Shown: positions 22,511-29,009, counted from the stretch's first letter. The stretch is 29,462 nucleotides of DNA from JAJFTV01 sp036825755 (GCA_036825755.1 DAISXR010000042.1:1-29462); one strand, 5' to 3'. Numbers and translations: made by a program. Notes: generated by a model from the letters alone, not told the origin.

Positions 22511-23437
22511 TTACAGCCAATCGCGGTGCCAGAAGAAGACCGCCGTACCTACCGCCATCAATAGCGAACCCACCAGCGTAATGTAGAAAGCGGCCGGATG
22601 GGCTTCAAACGGCAGATTGAAGTTCATGCCAAAGAAACTGGCTACCATGGTAGGCATGCTGATGATAATGGTGACCGACGCCAGAAATTTCATGACGCTG
22701 TTCAGATTGTTGGAGATAATGGAGGCAAAGGCATCCATCATGCCGGATAAAATGTTGCTCTGAATGTTGGTCATCTCAATCGCCTGCTGGGTTTCCGTCA
22801 GCACATCTTCCAGCAGATCCTCATCTTCCGGGAATTTTTTGAACACCGGATTGCTCTGCAAGCGCTTCATCATCAGTTCATTGGATTTCAAAGCTGTGGT
22901 GAAGTGGGTGAGCGATTTTTGATATTTCAGCAGACCCAGCACCTCTTTATTCCGGGTCGATTTCTCCAGGCTGTCTTCCAGTGAGTCCACCTTGCGGGTG
23001 ATCTGCCGCAGGTACTGCAAATACGTGTTAGCGGTGAGCAGCAAAATCTGCAGCACAAACCGGTAAAACTTGGCGGTGGAGAAGCCTTTATATGAGCCCG
23101 ATGCAAAGCGGTCCATGATATCATGCGGCTGCTTGCAGATGGTCACCATGAATTGTTCGGTGATGATGATACCCATGGTGATGGTGGTAAACGGAATATC
23201 TTCCGCCTCACCCACAAAGTAGGGGATTCTCAGCAGGATGAGCAGATGGCCGTCTTTTTCGATACGCGCCCTTTCATCCGGGTCAAGAGAATAAACCAGA
23301 TAATCCTCGTTGATATCAAGATTTTTCAGAAACGCCTTTTCAGTTGCGGTGGGATCGATCACTTTGATCCAGCAGCCGGTTTCTGGTGTCTGAATTTCCT
23401 GCAGTCCGTTCTCGCTGTTCTTGAAGATCTTGATCAT
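22511..23437 (-). CDS. corA: CorA-family magnesium/cobalt channel
   Basis: ATG 23437 has AGGAG seven bases upstream; a longer frame adds 20 residues lying inside the leader hairpin and is rejected. The 308-residue protein has a long cytoplasmic N-terminal domain with the stalk helix (about 130-235), then two C-terminal membrane helices. The first helix ends in the GMN signature (MVASFFGMNFNLPFE) that forms the selectivity loop of pentameric CorA channels, and the protein ends in a basic tail (FFWHRDWL). It imports Mg2+ and often Co2+ or Ni2+. It has its own promoter about 250 bases upstream with a structured leader. Confidence 0.93.
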   Translation of the reverse strand: MIKIFKNSENGLQEIQTPETGCWIKVIDPTATEKAFLKNLDINEDYLVYSLDPDERARIEKDGHLLILLRIPYFVGEAEDIPFTTITMGIIITEQFMVTICKQPHDIMDRFASGSYKGFSTAKFYRFVLQILLLTANTYLQYLRQITRKVDSLEDSLEKSTRNKEVLGLLKYQKSLTHFTTALKSNELMMKRLQSNPVFKKFPEDEDLLEDVLTETQQAIEMTNIQSNILSGMMDAFASIISNNLNSVMKFLASVTIIISMPTMVASFFGMNFNLPFEAHPAAFYITLVGSLLMAVGTAVFFWHRDWL

Positions 23438-23717
23438 TGCGTATCTCCTTTTAAATAAATTTCCCGGAAGGCCCAGCTCCCGGGAAAGAAACAGCAAAAA
23501 CTGAATCCCTCGGTCAGGTCCTCCAGCAGATACCCTGTATACGTTTTAATGATTCAATCCCTGCAATATGACTTGCAGGGTCTGCTTCACCCTCGTCCTG
23601 TCCGGACAGGGATGATTCGGTAAGTGTATTCATGGTCTCCATAATCATTTTTATCAACTTACAGTCCAATGCGCTGTAATCCAGGTGCAGTATAGCACCG
23701 GGCAGGTTTTCGTACAA
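23438..23717 (-). promoter_or_regulatory. corA promoter and structured 5' leader
   Basis: On the minus strand TTGTAC (23712-23717), a 17-base spacer and TGC-TATACT (23689-23697) form a good extended promoter, giving a leader of about 245 bases before corA. The leader holds a self-complementary CCTGTCCGGACAGG (23597-23610), a hairpin CCCTGCAA/TTGCAGGG (23559-23580) and TTTCCCGG/CCGGGAAA (23460-23487), the last ending 10 bases before the ribosome-binding site. I could not match it to the known Mg2+ M-box riboswitch. A 43-residue upstream reading frame is also possible. Confidence 0.5.
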
Positions 23718-23897
23718 GGGGGCACCTCTGGCAGCTTACAGATTCATTTTGAACAAACTGGAGAGGGGCAGGTTTTACATCTGACACAACCCGGTGAGGG
23801 AAACCGTATTGTCTGGGTGATCGTACGAGCATTCAACCGTCTTGCTGAAATGGTTCTTGTATCCTGATCAGCCACGTGCGGTTATATGAACGCTCTG

Positions 23898-23926
23898 TTG
23901 CATTGAACGTTTGTTCCTGTTATAAT
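23898..23926 (+). promoter_or_regulatory. lexA promoter with SOS (LexA) box
   Basis: TTGCAT (23898-23903), a 17-base spacer and TGT-TATAAT (-10 at 23921-23926) form a strong promoter. GAACGTTTGTTC (23905-23916) in the spacer fits the Gram-positive SOS-box core GAAC-N4-GTTC, so LexA would repress its own gene. No second GAAC-N4-GTTC site was found by eye in the window. Confidence 0.85.
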
Positions 23927-23978
23927 AATAAATAGCACAAATGGTCGATTAATGACCTTGAAAGGAAGGAGCCGTACG

Positions 23979-24704
23979 ATGCCAAGAAAAAGCGCCGGAC
24001 TGGGGGAGCGTCACCAAAAAATCATGGAGTTTTTAGCCAGCTTTCAGGATGAAAACGGGTATTCACCGTCAATCCGTGAAATTGGTGAGAACATTGGCGT
24101 GAATTCCACATCCTTGGTTGATTATTACCTGAGACAACTGGTTGATAAAGGTTTTATCGAGCGGAATGACCACATCTCACGCAGTATCCGTATTCTGCAG
24201 CCGCTGGAAATTTTACCGGAAAAGGTTCGCAATACCTTCAGACAGGTGAGCGAAGTGGTGGATTTCTTCACCATCCCCATTTTGGGCCGGATTGTAGCCA
24301 GTGAGCCTATCCCGATCCCTAACTCGGATCCCAGCGTTTCCTATTTTGACCCGGAAAGCACGGTAGAAATTGCACGCAGTATGCTGCCCAAAAAAGAACG
24401 CATCGAAGATCTGTTTGCCCTGGAAGTACAGGGTGATTCGATGATCGATGCGATGGTCAATGACGGCGATATTGTGATTATGAAAACCGTACAGGGCAAG
24501 GAAACCCGCAACGGTGAGATGGTGGCGGTTTGGCTGGATAACAACGATGAAACCACGTTGAAATATTTTTATCAGGAGAAAAATCGCATCCGCCTGCAAC
24601 CCGCCAACCCCACCATGGCGCCGATCTACGTGGAAGATCCGCGCCAGGTGCGTGTGCTTGGTAAGGTGGTGATGGTGATTCGCCAGATCAGGGCAGCCGC
24701 CTGA
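23979..24704 (+). CDS. lexA: LexA SOS repressor
   Basis: ATG 23979 has AGGAG seven bases upstream; a start nine codons earlier lacks this. The 241-residue protein has the LexA winged helix (RHQKIMEFLASFQDENGYSPSIREIGENIGVNSTSLVDYYLRQL, residues 11-54) and the self-cleaving S24 domain with Ser154 (QGDSMIDAMVNDGD) and Lys195 (ETTLKYFY). The scissile region reads LGRIVASEP, so the cleaved bond would be Ala107-Ser108 where LexA normally has Ala-Gly. RecA filaments on single-stranded DNA trigger cleavage and induce repair genes. An SOS box lies in its promoter, indicating autoregulation. It is transcribed alone and ends at a strong terminator. Confidence 0.92.
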   Translation: MPRKSAGLGERHQKIMEFLASFQDENGYSPSIREIGENIGVNSTSLVDYYLRQLVDKGFIERNDHISRSIRILQPLEILPEKVRNTFRQVSEVVDFFTIPILGRIVASEPIPIPNSDPSVSYFDPESTVEIARSMLPKKERIEDLFALEVQGDSMIDAMVNDGDIVIMKTVQGKETRNGEMVAVWLDNNDETTLKYFYQEKNRIRLQPANPTMAPIYVEDPRQVRVLGKVVMVIRQIRAAA

Positions 24705-24728
24705 TCGTTGTGTGATTCTCGCTTTTAT

Positions 24729-24757
24729 CCCCGCTCCGTTTGGAGCGGGGAGTTTTT
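24729..24757 (+). terminator. Intrinsic terminator of lexA
   Basis: CCCCGCTCC (24729-24737) pairs perfectly with GGAGCGGGG (24742-24750) around GTTT, followed by AGTTTTTTT, 25 bases after the stop. Confidence 0.93.
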
Positions 24758-24964
24758 TTATTAAGTGAGTTATTCCATCACAAATTCGCCTGCATACGTT
24801 GGGTGAAAAGGGGCATTGTGTGCTGTGATCCAGGTTGATTGTCTGTTCGGAAACCACCGGTATATATCAGGTTGATCGGCGGATTTCGGTTTAACTTACA
24901 ATGGAAAGATATTCCCCATACCCCCTGCCCCCTTTCCCCAAAGGAAAAGGGGGAATTAATTACC

Positions 24965-25000
24965 GTGAAGTGCTGTGCAGCCGACTGCACAGCACTTCAC
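24965..25000. repeat. Perfect 16-bp inverted repeat with 4-base loop
   Basis: GTGAAGTGCTGTGCAG (24965-24980) and CTGCACAGCACTTCAC (24985-25000) are exact complements around CCGA. No T-run follows on either strand, so it is not a standard terminator. Confidence 0.85.
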
Positions 25001-25113
25001 ACATGCTGAAGAATCGATAAATTAGCCCACGTAGATACCGTCTTGAAAGACACAAGGGAGGGTCAGTGGAAAAGCTGCTCCGAATAGGAAACCGGCCCAG
25101 TGTGTCATCTCGC

Positions 25114-25140
25114 GTCAGACAGCAAAAACCGCTGTCTGAC
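25114..25140. repeat. Perfect 10-bp inverted repeat
   Basis: GTCAGACAGC (25114-25123) and GCTGTCTGAC (25131-25140) around AAAAACC. GTGTCAT (25101-25107) and ATGACAC further out extend the symmetry. Confidence 0.75.
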
Positions 25141-25331
25141 TCTCCAAAATGACACGTCGGGGGGCAATCCCGCATTTGATAAATGAAATTCCGGATTGTG
25201 ATGACATTGACCAAGAAGCCACTTGGCTAATCCCTATGATACAAGGGGTGGAGGGGCAGGGGGCTACTCCGATCGCAGACATTGTTGTGCCCCTCCACCT
25301 ACCCTACGCCGTGCTGTTTTACCTGCAAATA

Positions 25332-25373
25332 ATTCCCCTCCCTGGAGGGGTGGCGCGCAGCGCCGGGGTGGCC
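25332..25373. repeat. GC-rich palindromic repeat, fourth copy
   Basis: The stretch pairs CCCCTCC/GGAGGGG and GGCGC/GCGCC-type arms and ends GGGGTGG. It matches the reverse complement of 17793-17834 over nearly its whole length, differing at a few bases. Confidence 0.75.
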
Positions 25374-25382
25374 ACGATTAAA

Positions 25383-25411
25383 AAAGGCTGTCCTTTTGGG
25401 GGACAGCCTTT
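25383..25411 (-). terminator. Intrinsic terminator of the ribosomal-protein operon
   Basis: On the minus strand AAAGGCTGTCC (25401-25411) pairs with GGACAGCCTTT (25383-25393), followed by a T-run (complement of 25378-25385). It lies 30 bases after the rplL stop. Confidence 0.92.
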
Positions 25412-25440
25412 CGGGTTTATACCCTGAAAAACGGTTTTAA

Positions 25441-25818
25441 CTAGGCAACCACAACTTCGGCGCCGGCTTCGACCAGTTTTTTCTTGGCGTCTTCGGCAGC
25501 GTCTTTGCTGACGGCGGTCAAAACCTTGGAATCAGCAGTTTCGGCCATGGTCTTGGCTTCCACGAGGCCCAGGTTGGTGAGCTGGCGGATGACCTTGATG
25601 GTCTCAATTTTCTTGGGGCCGGCGTTCTTGATGATGACATCGAACTCGGTCTTTTCTTCAACTTCTTCAGCGGCGGCAGCGGGGCCGGCGACGGCAGCGA
25701 CTGCAACAGGGGCAGCGGCAGAGACGCCCCATTTTTCTTCCAATGCTTTCACCAGTTCGGCAGCTTCCAAAACAGTCAGGGCGCTCAACTGCTCGATCAA
25801 TTTCTCCATATCAGCCAT
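25441..25818 (-). CDS. rplL: 50S ribosomal protein L7/L12
   Basis: The 125-residue protein has the L7/L12 N-terminal dimerisation helix (MEKLIEQLSALTVLEAAELVKALEEKWGV), an Ala/Val/Pro hinge (SAAAPVAVAAVAGPAAAAEE) and the C-terminal domain (EFDVIIKNAGPKKIETIKVIRQLTNLGLVEAKTMAE) that recruits translation GTPases to the ribosome stalk. GGAG lies before the ATG. It follows rplJ by 81 A/T-rich bases and is the last gene: a strong terminator follows and rpoB is not downstream, unlike in Escherichia coli or Bacillus. Confidence 0.97.
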   Translation of the reverse strand: MADMEKLIEQLSALTVLEAAELVKALEEKWGVSAAAPVAVAAVAGPAAAAEEVEEKTEFDVIIKNAGPKKIETIKVIRQLTNLGLVEAKTMAETADSKVLTAVSKDAAEDAKKKLVEAGAEVVVA

Positions 25819-25899
25819 TTCAAAATCTCCTTCAAAAATCTTTCTTTTGTTATTTTTTTATTTTTTGTCTAACCAATCAAATTACGTGGCCAACCAACA

Positions 25900-26433
25900 T
25901 TAGGCTGGTACGGCTTCTTTTTCTGACCGAGCCTTGATAACTGCCGCGATCTGACGGCCGGGTTCGGCAAGTGTGCGAACCAGTTTGCTGGCAGGAGCCA
26001 TAATGGTTCCCAGCAGGGTGGCGCGCATGACGGGCAGGGGCGGCAGTTCAGCCAACGCTTTCACCTGGCTGGCATTGATCGCCTGTCCATCCAGATAACC
26101 CATCTTGACTTTAAAAACTTCTTCCTTCGTCTCTTTGATGATATCCTGCATGACCTTCGCCATCGCGGGGGCATCATCAAATGCAAAGGCGCACAGCGTG
26201 GTTCCGGCGGGTGAAACAATACCCTTGTAACCGGCTTTATGCATTGCCTTTTCCAGCAGAGTATTCTTGGCAACGTGCAGCTCACCGCCAACTTCACGGG
26301 CTCTGGCGCGCATGCCATCGATTGTTTTCATATCAAGCTTCTTGTAATCCAACAATACAATCGCGCGGCTGCTCTTCAACCATGCCTCATACTGGTCCAA
26401 CATTTTTTGTTTTTCTTCTTTTGTAAAAGCCAA
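25900..26433 (-). CDS. rplJ: 50S ribosomal protein L10, TTG start
   Basis: The 177-residue protein (MAFTKEEKQKMLDQYEAWLKSSRAIVLLDYKKL...) matches L10, which forms the base of the stalk and binds L7/L12 dimers through its C-terminal helix. The start codon is TTG at 26431-26433, supported by AAAGGAGG eight bases upstream and by the alignment of the N-terminus with L10. A 270-base leader containing an intrinsic terminator separates it from rplA, so it is probably controlled by attenuation in response to free L10-L12 complex. Confidence 0.96.
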   Translation of the reverse strand: MAFTKEEKQKMLDQYEAWLKSSRAIVLLDYKKLDMKTIDGMRARAREVGGELHVAKNTLLEKAMHKAGYKGIVSPAGTTLCAFAFDDAPAMAKVMQDIIKETKEEVFKVKMGYLDGQAINASQVKALAELPPLPVMRATLLGTIMAPASKLVRTLAEPGRQIAAVIKARSEKEAVPA

Positions 26434-26457
26434 AGGACTATACCTCCTTTCCTCAGA

Positions 26458-26702
26458 TATTCGTCTGAATCTTCATGCGAAAAATTCACCTGTGAATTTT
26501 CTCGCCAAAGACCCACTTAAGATAAAAAGTCTTTGCCTTCTTTTCTCAGGCAAAGACTTCCCTCATCCTTCGCATGGGTTTCCCCATGATCTCAGACGAA
26601 TACCTTTCGGCGGCAAGTCCTCACCTCGGCTGGAAACTATTATGCCTTTCGGCTCCGGCTTTCACTGGTGAAGGCGGTGACCAGTTATCTTACGAAACGA
26701 TT
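26458..26702 (-). ncRNA. L10-type leader of rplJ-rplL with attenuator
   Basis: Reading the minus strand from rplA towards rplJ: a GC-rich purine-loop region that could bind L10 (26605-26700, with GAAAGG loops), then arm A TATTCGTCTGA (26592-26602), arm B CATGCGAA (26569-26576), an intrinsic terminator AAGTCTTTGCC/GGCAAAGACTT with TTTTT (26524-26559), a hairpin AAAATTCAC/GTGAATTTT (26481-26500), then B' TTCGCATG (26474-26481) and A' TCAGACGAATA (26458-26468), just before the ribosome-binding site. A/A' and B/B' are exact complements in nested order. L10-leader attenuation is known in Firmicutes; its use here is inferred. Confidence 0.75.
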
Positions 26703-27422
26703 TTACTCCTTCGTATCCAATCCCTGGGCCATGTTCGTATCAATCCGGATGCCAGGGCCCATGGTAGTGGTGACAGTGACTTTACGAACGTAAGATCCCT
26801 TTGCGCCTGACGGTTTTGCTTTGCGAATTGCAGACATCAGGGCTACGAAGTTCTCATACAGTTTATCCGCGCTGAAGGATGCTTTCCCAATTGGCACATG
26901 CAGATTGGCGGTTTTATCCAGGCGGAACTCAACACGACCGGCCTTTGATTCGTTGATGACGCGGGCCAGGTCGCTGGCGGGAACCACGGTACCGGCTTTG
27001 GGGTTCGGCATCAAACCGCGCGGGCCTAAAACACGGCCCAGACGGCCAGCTTTACCCATCATATCGGGCGTGGCGATGGCAACATCAAAATCGGTGAAAC
27101 CGTTCTGAATCTTCTGGATCCACTCGTCGGTATCGGCCACGTAGTCAGCGCCGGCTGCCTGAGCGGCTGCCGCACCTTCACCCTGGGCGAAGACGAGGAC
27201 ACGCACGGTTTTGCCCAATCCGTTGGGCAGAACCACTACATCACGCACCTGCTGATCCGCCTGGCGGGGGTCGAGACCCATGCGCAGGTGAACTTCAACG
27301 GTGCCGTCAAACTTTGTAATAGAAGTCTCTCGTACCAGTTCGATGGCGGCCCTGGGCTCGTACTTCCTGTCGCGCTCTACTTTGGCAAGAGCTTCCAGAT
27401 ATTTCTTTCCGTGACTTGACAT
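26703..27422 (-). CDS. rplA: 50S ribosomal protein L1
   Basis: The 239-residue protein has L1-family blocks: YEPRAAIELVRETSITKFDGTVEVHLRMGLDPRQADQQVRDVVVLPNGLGKTVRVLVFAQGE, then DVAIATPDMMGKAGRLGRVLGPRGLMPNPKAGTV and a basic RNA-binding end. L1 binds 23S rRNA helix 76-78 and moves with deacylated tRNA; it also represses its own operon by binding a look-alike site in the mRNA. Such a site lies immediately before this gene. GGAG precedes the ATG. It follows rplK by 85 bases. Confidence 0.97.
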   Translation of the reverse strand: MSSHGKKYLEALAKVERDRKYEPRAAIELVRETSITKFDGTVEVHLRMGLDPRQADQQVRDVVVLPNGLGKTVRVLVFAQGEGAAAAQAAGADYVADTDEWIQKIQNGFTDFDVAIATPDMMGKAGRLGRVLGPRGLMPNPKAGTVVPASDLARVINESKAGRVEFRLDKTANLHVPIGKASFSADKLYENFVALMSAIRKAKPSGAKGSYVRKVTVTTTMGPGIRIDTNMAQGLDTKE

Positions 27423-27435
27423 TCCAATCTCCTTT

Positions 27436-27498
27436 GTGGTGATGTCGGGTAAAAACCGCTGGCGGGCTGTTCAGGCCTGGGGCCGTTTACCCTCCCAC
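27436..27498 (-). promoter_or_regulatory. L1-binding-site mimic in front of rplA
   Basis: The minus strand has GTGGGAGGGTAAACGGC beginning at 27498 and, on the 3' side, ACCCGACATCACCAC ending at 27436. This folds as GUGG/CCAC and GGU/ACC helices separated by an asymmetric loop (GAG opposite CGACAUCA), the architecture of the L1 site in 23S rRNA helix 76. The 3' arm runs directly into the AAAGGAG ribosome-binding site. Confidence 0.72.
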
Positions 27499-27507
27499 GA
27501 ATTTCTC

Positions 27508-27936
27508 TCAGTCCTCAACAATCGTAATACCCATATTGCGGGCAGTGCCTTCAAGCTGGCGCATGGCGCCTTCAATATTGATGGCGTTCATATCTTTCAT
27601 CTTGACTTCAGCAATCTCGCGCAGTTGGCTACGGGTTACCTTGCCAACTTTATTACGGTTGGGTTCAGCAGATCCGTGTTCAACACCGGCCGCTTTGCGA
27701 AGCATCACTGCCGCGGGCGGAGATTTGAGGATGAAAGTGAAAGAGCCGTCAGTAAAGATGGTGATTTCCGCAGGGATGATATCGCCAACCCGGTTCTGGG
27801 TGCGAGCGTTGTATTCCTTGCAGAAGGCCATGATGTTGATCCCGTGACCAGCCAGTGCAGGACCAATCGGGGGCGCCGGATTTGCTTTGCCGGCCGCGAT
27901 CTGTAAACGAACTGTTGCTTTATACTTTTTTGCCAC
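27508..27936 (-). CDS. rplK: 50S ribosomal protein L11, GTG start
   Basis: The 142-residue protein matches L11: N-terminal AKKYKATVRLQIAAGKANPAPPIGPALAGHGINIMAFCKEYNART with the proline-rich GTPase-centre segment, and the C-terminal rRNA-binding domain (RSQLREIAEVKMKDMNAINIEGAMRQLEGTARNMGI). L11 binds the GTPase-associated centre of 23S rRNA and is needed for the stringent response. The start is GTG with AAAGGAG five bases upstream, directly behind an L1-binding-site mimic. Confidence 0.97.
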   Translation of the reverse strand: MAKKYKATVRLQIAAGKANPAPPIGPALAGHGINIMAFCKEYNARTQNRVGDIIPAEITIFTDGSFTFILKSPPAAVMLRKAAGVEHGSAEPNRNKVGKVTRSQLREIAEVKMKDMNAINIEGAMRQLEGTARNMGITIVED

Positions 27937-27949
27937 TTTTTACTCCTTT

Positions 27950-28018
27950 GTGGTTCTAGCGGGTGTAGAACGTGTGTGTCTGATCTTGCTCAAAACGACC
28001 GCCGTTCACCCTCCCACC
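27950..28018 (-). promoter_or_regulatory. L1-binding-site mimic in front of rplK
   Basis: The minus strand has GGTGGGAGGGTGAACGGC beginning at 28018 and ACCCGCTAGAACCAC ending at 27950. It folds as (G)GUGG/CCAC(A) and GGU/ACC helices with a GAG : CGCUAGAA internal loop, again like 23S helix 76. The motif GTGGGAGGGTRAACGGC is shared with the site before rplA (16 of 17 bases). The 3' arm abuts AAAGGAG of rplK. Confidence 0.75.
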
Positions 28019-28040
28019 AAAATCAACCTCTATCCATTCC

Positions 28041-28724
28041 TTAAGATTTTTCCACCTGCAGGAAGTCAAGCTCTACAGGGGTTTCACGACCGAAGAAGTT
28101 TACCATAACACGCACTTTTGTGCGTTCCATATCGATTTCCGAAACAGTACCTCGAAAATCGTGAAATGGACCATCGACGATGCGGACACGCTCGCCCACA
28201 CGGAAGGTAACCTTGATGTGCGGAGCCTCGGCTTCCATACGCCGCAGAATGTGAGAAACCTCTTCCGGGCGCAGCGGGGTGGGATCGTTGCCCATACCCA
28301 CAAAACCGGTCACACCAGGCGTATTGCGAACCACGTACCATGATTCCTCGGTGAGGATCATGTTCACCAGCACGTAACCGGGGAAAACGTGACGTTCTAC
28401 CACACGCCGCTTGCCGTCTTTTACCTCGATCTCTTCCTGGGTGGGAATAACAACATCGAAGATCTTGTCTTTGACGCCCATGGTATCGATACGCTGCTCG
28501 AGGTTGTAGCGCACTTTGTTTTCATAACCAGAATAGCAATGGATGACATACCAGGCCCGGCGGTCATCCTCACCTTCCATTTGCGAAGAAACACCAGGTT
28601 CAGCAGAGGTCTCAAAGCCTGAATCCCTGTCAGTCCCCTGCGCTTCATCCTGCGAGCGGTCATTCGGAAAACTATCTTCCGACCTGGATTCTCCTTTTTG
28701 ATCAAAATCCTCTTGCATCATCAT
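28041..28724 (-). CDS. nusG: Transcription termination/antitermination factor NusG
   Basis: ATG 28724 is preferred because AAGGA lies six bases upstream; an in-frame TTG two codons earlier is also open. The 227-residue protein has the NGN domain (RRAWYVIHCYSGYENKVRYNLEQRI ... HVFPGYVLVNMILTEESWYVVRNTPGVTGFVG) and the KOW domain (FRVGERVRIVDGPFHDFRGTVSEIDMERTKVRVMVNFFGRETPVELDFLQVEK). About 55 extra acidic, disordered-looking residues precede the NGN domain, making it longer than the usual 180 or so. NusG binds RNA polymerase and couples transcription to Rho or the ribosome. It lies between secE and rplK as in most bacteria. Confidence 0.96.
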   Translation of the reverse strand: MMMQEDFDQKGESRSEDSFPNDRSQDEAQGTDRDSGFETSAEPGVSSQMEGEDDRRAWYVIHCYSGYENKVRYNLEQRIDTMGVKDKIFDVVIPTQEEIEVKDGKRRVVERHVFPGYVLVNMILTEESWYVVRNTPGVTGFVGMGNDPTPLRPEEVSHILRRMEAEAPHIKVTFRVGERVRIVDGPFHDFRGTVSEIDMERTKVRVMVNFFGRETPVELDFLQVEKS

Positions 28725-28760
28725 AACCAATCCTTATACCAGGGCCTGTACGGTCTCAGG

Positions 28761-29009
28761 CTAGGAGTAAAGCAGTCCAATCAGACGAGAAAAAACAAAA
28801 TCAAAGACACCTAAAAGAATACTCATGAAAAACATCACAATCACGACAATCCGCGTCAGATGCAATGCTTCCTGGGTTGTTGGCCAGCTCACCTTGCGAA
28901 GCTCACCCAGAGTCTCGCGCCACAGCTTAACCAGCGAAATGGGCTTGCGAGCCTTCGGAACAACCATTTTTTTCTTTTCAGTTTCTTTTTCTTTCACTTT
29001 TTCTGCCAT
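28761..29009 (-). CDS. secE: Preprotein translocase subunit SecE
   Basis: The 82-residue protein has a Lys/Glu-rich N-terminus, the conserved amphipathic segment LWRETLGELRKVSWPTTQEALHLT and a single C-terminal membrane helix (IVVIVMFFMSILLGVFDFVFSRLI), the minimal one-TM SecE found in most bacteria. SecE clamps SecY in the protein-export channel. It follows the tRNA-Trp gene and precedes nusG by 36 bases, an order conserved across bacteria. Confidence 0.96.
   Translation of the reverse strand: MAEKVKEKETEKKKMVVPKARKPISLVKLWRETLGELRKVSWPTTQEALHLTRIVVIVMFFMSILLGVFDFVFSRLIGLLYS

Larger units (their letters stand above)
24760..25440. other. Gene-free region between lexA and rplL
   Basis: These 680 bases between convergent genes contain no reading frame with a ribosome-binding site or family resemblance. 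They hold a CCCCCTTT...AAGGGGGA palindromic stretch (24928-24955), two perfect hairpins (24965-25000, 25114-25140), a GC-rich repeat (25332-25373) and the rplL terminator. A weak plus-strand TTGATC/TACAAT pair (24872-24902, spacer 19) could start a small RNA, but nothing else supports this. Confidence 0.6.

Noticed and set aside
23514..23717. 67-codon minus-strand frame starting at TTG upstream of corA
   Set aside because: The start codon coincides with the -35 of the corA promoter, so it could not be translated from that transcript; an internal 43-codon frame remains possible but unsupported.
23438..23717. M-box (ykoK) Mg2+ riboswitch before corA
   Set aside because: The conserved M-box segments are not recognisable in the leader; only generic hairpins are seen.
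25149..25427. 92-codon plus-strand frame between lexA and rplL
   Set aside because: It runs through a GC-rich repeat and the rplL terminator; no ribosome-binding site or family match.
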